Source: Glaciecola sp047250385
GTDB lineage: Bacteria > Pseudomonadota > Gammaproteobacteria > Enterobacterales > Alteromonadaceae
Length of the DNA stretch: 64,000 nucleotides
Direction of reading: 5' to 3'
NCBI RefSeq assembly: GCF_047250385.1
Contig: NZ_JBLBVM010000054.1
Coordinates: 217,556-281,555, forward strand
A model generated the notes under the pieces. The model was not told the DNA's origin. It did not search any database and worked only from the letters and a program-made list of their open reading frames with translations. Made by a program: the position numbers and the translations under genes. This document shows, piece after piece, positions 25,339-32,592 of the stretch. How positions within the stretch are numbered: the stretch's first letter is position 1; each line of letters starts with the position of its first letter.

Positions 25339-28300
25339 TCACTTCTCAGCGTAAAGTTGACTTCTACTGATCGAAACATCAATTCGAACAATATTCCCTG
25401 AACGCGAAAACAGCATCTTACTGAAGCTTGAATCAAGTTCATTGCTTAACACGCTATGGTTTTGGCCATCAACAGTAGTAATTGTGATGCTTGTATCCTC
25501 GTCATTCGTTAAGGAATAAACGATCGGCACTTGGCACCAGGTAAAGGCAAGGCGTTCACTTTCGAGCTCAATGCTCTGCCAAGTATCACTAACATCAAGG
25601 TATCGGAACTCATTGGCTTCGGTTGTGAACTCTTGAGCTCTCAACAAGAATGGATCGAAGCTAACCCTACCGTCAGAGACAAAGCAACCAAGCTCTCCCA
25701 TACGAGTTATTAGCTCTTCTTTAACTTGACCTGTCATACCTGGCTGCTGTGCTCCAGCATGCTTTGGAGTGTGTGAATAAGGATCGGCTGGGAACGCGCC
25801 ATATTCTTCAGGTGTTTTATTAAAACCAATGCCTTCACGTACTTTATAGTAGCGTGCAATTAAGGCTTGTGATGTATGTGATTTACCCTGCTTATTAAAA
25901 CTTTGAATAGCCACTTCCTGAACAGCAAGGAGCAGCTTAGATACCATGTGCCAATAAATACATCCTAAACCTTCAAATCCAAACATCCCGCCAGAGCGGC
26001 CGGTGAATGCGCTATGATTGAAAACTGATTCGTAAATCTTTAGTAAGGTTTTCAACGCACTATCATTGGCGAAATCTGGGTATTCTTCAACGATTGAAGG
26101 CCAAAGTGCTTTAATAGCATTCGCGTTGGTCAACTCGCTAGCGAATCGATAGTTGTGGTCGGCATCGTGTTTAATCAACCTATAATCGCCGTTCTCCAGC
26201 ATATGAGTTAACAGTGGATGACTGCTAACGTCGTGCTTTGGAACACAGTTTTTATTGATAAAACTCTGTTGTTTTCGATCTGGGTACAACATGAATGTTT
26301 TTTGATCTTCTCTATACATTTCGCTCGCATATAAAGCATCCATAACCTGCAAAGCTCGCTCTGGGCTTAATGCGCCAGAACTTAGGGCCGCCACCTGCCC
26401 TTCTAACATCTGATTTAAATGACTAACCTTGAGTGATGCTTGGTCAATATCAAGAATATTGTAGGCATGGTATAAACCCGATTCATCATAGTTAGCTTCT
26501 ATACTGCGCTCTATTAGAGGCTTCGCCGCAGACAGCAAAGCTTTTAATGCGTCATTACTGAGTGATTTTTTGCTGAAATCACCTGAATGCTGATACATGT
26601 TTTCGCGATAATTACTGGCTAAAGTACCCAGGTCATGGAGGATTGAAAATTGCAAACTAGGTGGCACAGAACCTTGGCTCAATTGTTCATTCGCCTTTTG
26701 CAAAATAGCCGTCGTTCCGGTCAACCAATCTGCAACTTCCGCTGTCAGCAAAAACTGCTTGTTTGAAGCTTCCACAGACTCCAGTAGTTGACTAAAGAAA
26801 GATAAATAACGATTTAGATAACACAATGTCACCATCGATAAGCCTTGGCCAACTAACGCGTTATTAGCATCATTCCATTCAGGGCGTTGGGTGTTTAACC
26901 AAATTCCACCATCTATAACCAAGTTACTTAATTTACTTAACAGTGGGATGAATAATTTTTCAACGAGTGAGACTTGATATACTTGACCATTCGCATCCAA
27001 TACTAACTTGCCGTCTGCGCCAATGTTTTCGACATTGCGTTCAATGACTTCTGACAGTTCATTGTCGAACAAAACTGTGTCTTTCGGCGAATCAATGATC
27101 GCATTTAGTGGTTTAATGCGATACGGAACGTTCGCATAGCTGTAAACCGATTGTTCGAGCAATGAAGCTAATTTGCCAGGATGGAAGTTATTTGATGACT
27201 CCAGCAGTTTAAGCAAGTAAATGATTTGGTGATCGCCCCAGTAGCCAATATAACTCCAAGGATCATCTGGCTCTTCAACTTCCCAATCAATACCTTGTTT
27301 CGTGATGCGGTATGGGTTGTAACCATCCAGCGTTGAGGCGTTCACGAATTTCGCGATAATTGATTCAATAAATGATGGATAGCTAAGCGTCAAGGCTTCC
27401 CAGTTTTGGAATATATCTCGCCAATTGCCTTGGTATGACAACAGTGGCTGTCCTCTGTCATCTTTTAACTCAATGGCAAATTGATTCCACGGGCGGCTCG
27501 GATCACCGTGGCGGCGACCGAAAGTAATGGGTAAATACTCGTATACTAATCTGCTCAACTGTTTGTCGCGCAACTCATCGATGAATGACATGAGAACATC
27601 CACACTCACATCTTCTGGCAGATGTTCTAAAGCGTCTTTGTTACTTTGATAAACGTGATTATTAAAGTGCTTCAAAGTATTGAGTAGATCAGTACGTGAA
27701 ATCTGATATTGGTCTGAAAAAATACCGCCACGAAGCACATTAAACAGGGTGTTTGCATAATGGTGCAATGAAACATCCTCTTCACCGCTCACTTGAAAAC
27801 CATCAGCTGCAGCCATGATGCGGGCTAAATTATCATTCCCCTGCAGAAATGATTGATGCAGCTTTTCAGCTAATTCAACTTTGTTTTCTAAGGCATGTTT
27901 TAGCGCAACCACATCCGCTTGGTCCTTTTCGACATCAACATTAATGGACCAACGTTCTTCGCCTAAAGCCGGTAAATTCAATTGGCTGTGCACGATATAA
28001 GAACTGCGAACACCACGAGTGTGCTCGACAACCTTAGGCGTTTTACCCGCTTTAAATTCCTTAAAACTATTAGCATTTAAATGCACGGTGGAGTTTGCTA
28101 AGCCCAGACGAAAAACTGTATTTGCCCGAAGTGACTCAACCGGCTCAGCTCGATCGGTAATGGCAGAGTAAAGAGTGAATAACGCTAAACCGGTTTGGTC
28201 ATCTACTTCAGTCCATTTGTAGGCGTCAACCAAGTTACTTGATTGCGATTGTGTAAAACGAGGGGTGCCTGCAGGAAGAATATTCTGTAAACCATCCAGT

Positions 28301-28824
28301 ATTTCTAAAGAACAATCTTGCTCTGCCAGATTTTCTAATTTACATTGTCTGCTAATGCCGAACTCACTCGAAAACTGCCAAGAGTAGCGAAACGCGAGTT
28401 GCAAATCGTAATTAATCTCTTCAAAGCAAAGTACATTGCCCAATAAGTTTTTGTACAAATTACGGCTGACTTGGTATCTGTCGTCGTGCTCCCGATTATA
28501 CGGTTCCCAATAAACACTTTGACCTGATGTTAGCAAAACCTTAACGATAGTTTTTGGTCCAGTATGCGGCGTGCACTCATACAATTTGTCTACGGTCTCA
28601 TAAGGAAAAACCGCTTTATCAGGTGACACTCTACCCATAGTCAAGCCACCGGTTGAGCCGGCAAAAAGCCAGTGATCTTGATCAGAAACCACACTGATAA
28701 AAAATGCAGGCATTTGATCGACATCACTAATTTTGTAATAGGTGTCACCATCCATTTTTACGAATGTACCTTCCACGCCCTTCTTTCTTGCTTCTTTGCT
28801 ATCGTTGAATGACTCAATACTCAT
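25339..28824 (-). CDS. Beta-1,3-oligoglucan phosphorylase-like enzyme (GH149-like)
   Basis: A protein of 1161 residues, no signal peptide, so cytoplasmic. It has the layout of the very large glucan phosphorylases: an N-terminal beta-sandwich (YYKISDVDQMPAFFISVVSDQDHWLFAGSTGGLTMGRV), then a helical barrel-type domain (from about 400; DLLNTLKHFNNHVYQSN, RHGDPSRPWNQFAIELKD) and a C-terminal beta region (FRYLDVSDTWQSIELE). The size and the neighbours (GH16, three GH17, GH3, TonB receptor, GPH transporter) match GH149 clusters of marine gammaproteobacteria; GH161 or a GH94-like member are alternatives. It would release glucose 1-phosphate from beta-1,3-oligoglucans with inorganic phosphate, saving ATP. 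I could not verify catalytic residues, so the family is the uncertain part. Confidence 0.65.
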   Translation of the reverse strand: MSIESFNDSKEARKKGVEGTFVKMDGDTYYKISDVDQMPAFFISVVSDQDHWLFAGSTGGLTMGRVSPDKAVFPYETVDKLYECTPHTGPKTIVKVLLTSGQSVYWEPYNREHDDRYQVSRNLYKNLLGNVLCFEEINYDLQLAFRYSWQFSSEFGISRQCKLENLAEQDCSLEILDGLQNILPAGTPRFTQSQSSNLVDAYKWTEVDDQTGLALFTLYSAITDRAEPVESLRANTVFRLGLANSTVHLNANSFKEFKAGKTPKVVEHTRGVRSSYIVHSQLNLPALGEERWSINVDVEKDQADVVALKHALENKVELAEKLHQSFLQGNDNLARIMAAADGFQVSGEEDVSLHHYANTLFNVLRGGIFSDQYQISRTDLLNTLKHFNNHVYQSNKDALEHLPEDVSVDVLMSFIDELRDKQLSRLVYEYLPITFGRRHGDPSRPWNQFAIELKDDRGQPLLSYQGNWRDIFQNWEALTLSYPSFIESIIAKFVNASTLDGYNPYRITKQGIDWEVEEPDDPWSYIGYWGDHQIIYLLKLLESSNNFHPGKLASLLEQSVYSYANVPYRIKPLNAIIDSPKDTVLFDNELSEVIERNVENIGADGKLVLDANGQVYQVSLVEKLFIPLLSKLSNLVIDGGIWLNTQRPEWNDANNALVGQGLSMVTLCYLNRYLSFFSQLLESVEASNKQFLLTAEVADWLTGTTAILQKANEQLSQGSVPPSLQFSILHDLGTLASNYRENMYQHSGDFSKKSLSNDALKALLSAAKPLIERSIEANYDESGLYHAYNILDIDQASLKVSHLNQMLEGQVAALSSGALSPERALQVMDALYASEMYREDQKTFMLYPDRKQQSFINKNCVPKHDVSSHPLLTHMLENGDYRLIKHDADHNYRFASELTNANAIKALWPSIVEEYPDFANDSALKTLLKIYESVFNHSAFTGRSGGMFGFEGLGCIYWHMVSKLLLAVQEVAIQSFNKQGKSHTSQALIARYYKVREGIGFNKTPEEYGAFPADPYSHTPKHAGAQQPGMTGQVKEELITRMGELGCFVSDGRVSFDPFLLRAQEFTTEANEFRYLDVSDTWQSIELESERLAFTWCQVPIVYSLTNDEDTSITITTVDGQNHSVLSNELDSSFSKMLFSRSGNIVRIDVSISRSQLYAEK

Positions 28825-29274
28825 ATCAAAACTCTCTTATTGATTCGGCTCATGGCTTAGGGCTAGAACGTACCCTAAGATTTAGAAGAAAATGCCGCTT
28901 GTTTGTTTCGCGCAACTTGTTTTTCATAAGTTACTGCATATGCAGTTCAAATAGTCCATCTGGCAATTGATAGCAAGCCAAATAAGTTAAAACGGACTGT
29001 TTTAGGGACAAAGTGATTCGTTGAATTATTCATTTATCCCCCTTTATTAAAGGTAAAACGAGCTCGGTTAGAAAATCAAATCGGAGCTCGAAATTAGATA
29101 ATCCACTTTATCTCTGTAGGTGACCAACTTACCGCATTTGTTAAAAATTGATTAACATTTATGCTAAAAATGTTACAAATTAGTTGCGTGTTGTTGATTT
29201 AGCGCTCGTAATTAACCAACTTTGGCTAGCGCATCTTTGTTCTAGGCAGCGTGAATATTAATACGGAGAAAACC
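28825..29274. promoter_or_regulatory. 450-bp divergent promoter region with several dyads
   Basis: It separates the phosphorylase (minus) from GH16 (plus). Perfect palindromes are ACTGCATATGCAGT (28933-28946) and CCTTTATTAAAGG (29041-29053). CGAGCTCG recurs as GAGCTCG 24 bp apart (29059-29066, 29083-29090), and TAAAAC-N5-GTTTTA is at 28988-29004. No gene fits here. Confidence 0.5.
28980..28998 (-). promoter_or_regulatory. Candidate shared glucan-regulon site upstream of the phosphorylase
   Basis: On the minus strand it reads AGTCCGTTTTAACTTATTT, 155 bp before the phosphorylase ATG. It differs at one base from the site upstream of GH3 and overlaps a TAAAAC/GTTTTA dyad. Confidence 0.45.
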
Positions 29275-32200
29275 ATGGTGAAAAGAGACTTTAGCTCGTT
29301 GTCCAAGATATGCGCGGCGACCATTCTCTCGCTTTCCTTAGCAGGATGTGGGGGAGTTGATACGACTGATACTGATATAGCTGTCATCGATACAGCTGTG
29401 CCGGTAAGCGACTGGGAACTAGTGTGGAGCGACGAGTTTGATGGCGACGCTGTTAACATGAACAACTGGTCTTATGAAGTGAATTGTCAAGGTGGCGGCA
29501 ATCAAGAGAGACAGTGTTATACAGATGATCCTGCAAACTCGTTTGTAAGTGAAGGTATGCTAAACATTGTGGCTTTGCCTGCTCCTGAGGGATCACAACT
29601 GCCCTACACTTCAGCTCGAATTAACACGAGCGAGAAGTTTGATTTCACTTATGGCCGAGTTGAGATGCGCGCGAAGCTTCCTTCTGGTCAAGGTTCATGG
29701 CCTGCATTTTGGATGTTGTTCAGCGATGGTGTTTACGGTGATACATGGCCGACATCTGGCGAAGTGGACATCATGGAGGCTGTTAACTTAGGTGTTCCTA
29801 GAGCTGATGGCACTCCACAAACACAAATTTACGGCACATTGCATTACGGTAAATTGTTTCCGAATAATGAACAGTCAGGCAAAGAGTACACACCACCTAA
29901 TGGTGTTAATCCTGCTGATGGTTTTCATACCTATGCGATAGAGTGGCAAGAAGGCGAAATCCGCTGGTATATGGATGATTATTTGTTTGCGACTCAAAGA
30001 CAATCTGATGTTCGCTATAATAGCCAAGGTGAGCCAGTCGGATTGAAACATCGCGGTTGGTACGTTCCGGGATTCGATCCAGTGACAGGTGAAGAGAAAA
30101 ACTTTTATAACGCCGCACCTTACGATCAAGACTTTTTCCTCATATTAAACTTAGCTGTTGGTGGAAGTTGGCCTGAAAATGTAAATGAAGGTGGTATTGA
30201 CGCCGATGCATTTGCAAATGGCCAATCTTTTGAAGTTGATTACGTACGTGTTTACGAATGTAGCTTGAACCGCAGAACTGGTAAAGGTTGTGAAACTGTT
30301 CGTCCTGGTTACGATAGCCTAGACGATGCATTAGTAGAAGGCACTGCGCCATCTCCTACTCCTCCACCTCCTGCTGTTGCAACTCCAATTACTATCTTCG
30401 CTGACGCGGTTAATCCAGGCTGGCCTTTATGGGACTGCTGTGGCGGTACCACGCCTGAAGTTGTTATGGATGATGCTGAACACGGTGCGGTAGCAGAGTT
30501 TCAAATCCTAGATAATGCTGGAACGGTACTCGGTTTTTATAGCCGTGATGCTGGCGAACCTTTCAATGCTTCAGGAATGCTCACAACAGGTAGCCTTAAA
30601 TTCGAAATGAAAGTGGTTAGTCCACCAAGCAGCGACACTACTTGGTTGTTAAAAGTTGAAGCGGATAACAATACATCGTTTGCTGAATTGCCCCTCAGTG
30701 CAAGTACTGAAGGTGAAGTCCCAGCAACGGGCGAATGGCAAACTTATACATTCCCACTACAAGCTTTGTCTGACGCTGGTTTAGATATTAGTAACATCGA
30801 CGTTATTATGATTTTCCCCGCTTGGCAAACAGGTGGCGGCGCGATCTACCGCGTAGACAACGTAACAATAGCACCAGATGGCGAGCAAACGTTCCCAGAA
30901 TTGGTTATGTTTGAAGATGGTATAAATCCAAGCTGGCCATTATGGGATTGCTGTGGTGGAACAACTCCTTCAGAAGTATCAGACGATGCAGATCGCGGTA
31001 TTGTTGCTGAGTTTGAGATTTTAGATAACGCTGGAACGGTATTAGGCTTTAACGGTCGTGATGCAGGTTCAGCCTTTGATGCCTCCGACTTACTTACGGT
31101 TGGCGTACTGCAGTTTGATATGAAGTTAGTAAGTGCCCCTTCTTCTGATACCACTTGGTTATTGAAAGTGGAAGCTGATGGCAATACCTCATTTGCTGAA
31201 GTAGAGCTAAGTTCAAGTACTGAAGCTCAAGCACCAGCTGTAGGTGAATGGCAGACATATACATTCCCATTACTTGCTTTATCGGACGCAGGTCTTGATG
31301 TCAGCGCTATTGATATTGTAATGATATTCCCAGCATGGCAAACAGGTGAAGGCGCGGTATATCGAGTTGATAATGCAAAAATCTACAACCCAAATGCAGG
31401 TTCAGGCGGCCAAAGTGGACCAGTACTAGCAGGCTTCGTAGATGGTGTTAATCCAGAATGGCCTTTGTGGGACTGTTGTGGCGGTACTACACCAACAGTT
31501 GAAGTTGATGACGCGGCACACGGCGCAGTTGCTGAGTTCCAAATCTTAGATAATGCAGGCACAGTGCTTGGCTTCTATAGCCGCGATGCTGGCAGCCCAT
31601 TTGATGCAAGCTCGATACTAACGACAGGTGTGTTGCAGTTTGAAATGAAGGTGGTTAGCGCGCCTTCGTCTGACACGACTTGGTTATTGAAAGTAGAAGC
31701 TGATGGCAACACGTCATTCGCTGAAGTTGCTTTAAGTGCAAGTCAAGAAGGTCAAGCACCTGTTGAAGGTGAATGGCAGACATATACTTTTGACTTGTTA
31801 AGCTTAAGTGACGCAGGTTTAGACCTAGGTGCAATTGACGTTATCATGATATTCCCAGCTTGGCAGACCGGTGCAGGCGCAGTCTATCGTGTTGATAACC
31901 TTTATATCGGTAACCCTTCTGACATAGATGGTTCGAACAGTGGTGGTTCAGGCGGCGGTGACAATGGCGCTGTTGAAACATTGTTTGCTGACCAAGTGAA
32001 CGAAGGATGGCCATTATGGGATTGCTGTGGCGGTACTACACCGACAGTTGAAATGGACGATGAAGCACACGGTGCGACAGCTCAATTCCAAATAAATGAT
32101 AATGCTGGAACGGTACTTGGCTTCTACAGCCGTGATGTTGGTACTCCGTATAACGCTGAAGATATTTTAGTAAATGGTAAGTTTCAATTTGAAATGAAAG

Positions 32201-32469
32201 TGGTTAGCCCTCCTTCTGGAGAGACAACTTGGTTACTGAAAATTGAAGCTGACGGAAATACCTCATTTGCAGAACTTGCATTAAGCGCAAGCAATGAAGG
32301 TGCAGCACCAGTAACAGGTGAATGGCAGACTTATACATTTGATTTAATTACATTATCTGATGCCGGTTTAGATGTAAATGCTATCGATGTTGTAATGGTC
32401 TTCCCAGCTTGGCAAACAGGTGAAGGCGCAGTATACCGTATCGATAACGTGATCTTTACTGAACAGTAA
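29275..32469 (+). CDS. GH16 endo-beta-1,3-glucanase (laminarinase) lipoprotein with four binding modules
   Basis: I start at the ATG 29275, which has GGAG eight bases upstream; a GTG eight codons earlier is unlikely. The 1064-residue protein has a lipobox (LSLAGC). A GH16 domain (about 44-330) begins WELVWSDEFDGD and carries the catalytic motif GEVDIMEAV, Glu163, Asp165 and Glu168, typical of laminarinase-type GH16. Four copies of an about 170-residue module follow (371-538, 542-707, 716-879, 900-1064), each opening with WPLWDCCGGTTP and ending with a YRVDN strand. These match the modules of the 839-residue lipoprotein. It should cut laminarin at the cell surface into pieces for the TonB receptor encoded 123 bp downstream. 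Confidence 0.93.
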   Translation: MVKRDFSSLSKICAATILSLSLAGCGGVDTTDTDIAVIDTAVPVSDWELVWSDEFDGDAVNMNNWSYEVNCQGGGNQERQCYTDDPANSFVSEGMLNIVALPAPEGSQLPYTSARINTSEKFDFTYGRVEMRAKLPSGQGSWPAFWMLFSDGVYGDTWPTSGEVDIMEAVNLGVPRADGTPQTQIYGTLHYGKLFPNNEQSGKEYTPPNGVNPADGFHTYAIEWQEGEIRWYMDDYLFATQRQSDVRYNSQGEPVGLKHRGWYVPGFDPVTGEEKNFYNAAPYDQDFFLILNLAVGGSWPENVNEGGIDADAFANGQSFEVDYVRVYECSLNRRTGKGCETVRPGYDSLDDALVEGTAPSPTPPPPAVATPITIFADAVNPGWPLWDCCGGTTPEVVMDDAEHGAVAEFQILDNAGTVLGFYSRDAGEPFNASGMLTTGSLKFEMKVVSPPSSDTTWLLKVEADNNTSFAELPLSASTEGEVPATGEWQTYTFPLQALSDAGLDISNIDVIMIFPAWQTGGGAIYRVDNVTIAPDGEQTFPELVMFEDGINPSWPLWDCCGGTTPSEVSDDADRGIVAEFEILDNAGTVLGFNGRDAGSAFDASDLLTVGVLQFDMKLVSAPSSDTTWLLKVEADGNTSFAEVELSSSTEAQAPAVGEWQTYTFPLLALSDAGLDVSAIDIVMIFPAWQTGEGAVYRVDNAKIYNPNAGSGGQSGPVLAGFVDGVNPEWPLWDCCGGTTPTVEVDDAAHGAVAEFQILDNAGTVLGFYSRDAGSPFDASSILTTGVLQFEMKVVSAPSSDTTWLLKVEADGNTSFAEVALSASQEGQAPVEGEWQTYTFDLLSLSDAGLDLGAIDVIMIFPAWQTGAGAVYRVDNLYIGNPSDIDGSNSGGSGGGDNGAVETLFADQVNEGWPLWDCCGGTTPTVEMDDEAHGATAQFQINDNAGTVLGFYSRDVGTPYNAEDILVNGKFQFEMKVVSPPSGETTWLLKIEADGNTSFAELALSASNEGAAPVTGEWQTYTFDLITLSDAGLDVNAIDVVMVFPAWQTGEGAVYRIDNVIFTEQ

Positions 32470-32497
32470 AAGATTCACTTACCCGATTATTAAAGGA

Positions 32498-32560
32498 GTC
32501 CCAGCTCGTTACAGTTTGAATTAGATAATGAATTTAATTGTAACGAGCATAAGCTGGGAC
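32498..32560 (+). ncRNA. Conspicuous intergenic stem-loop between GH16 and TonB receptor genes
   Basis: GTCCCAGCT pairs with AGCTGGGAC and CGTTACA with TGTAACG, giving a 16-bp stem broken by a 6-nt bulge, with a 25-nt loop. There is no U-tract after it, so it is more like an RNA processing or stability element in a shared transcript than a terminator. Its role is inferred. Confidence 0.5.
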
Positions 32561-32592
32561 AAGAAAGCATACAGAATAAAAGTAGGTCAATA

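Noticed and set aside
28825..29274. Signal sequence or leader peptide in the GH149-like/GH16 gap
   Set aside because: No short frame with a good start and coding-like composition was seen.
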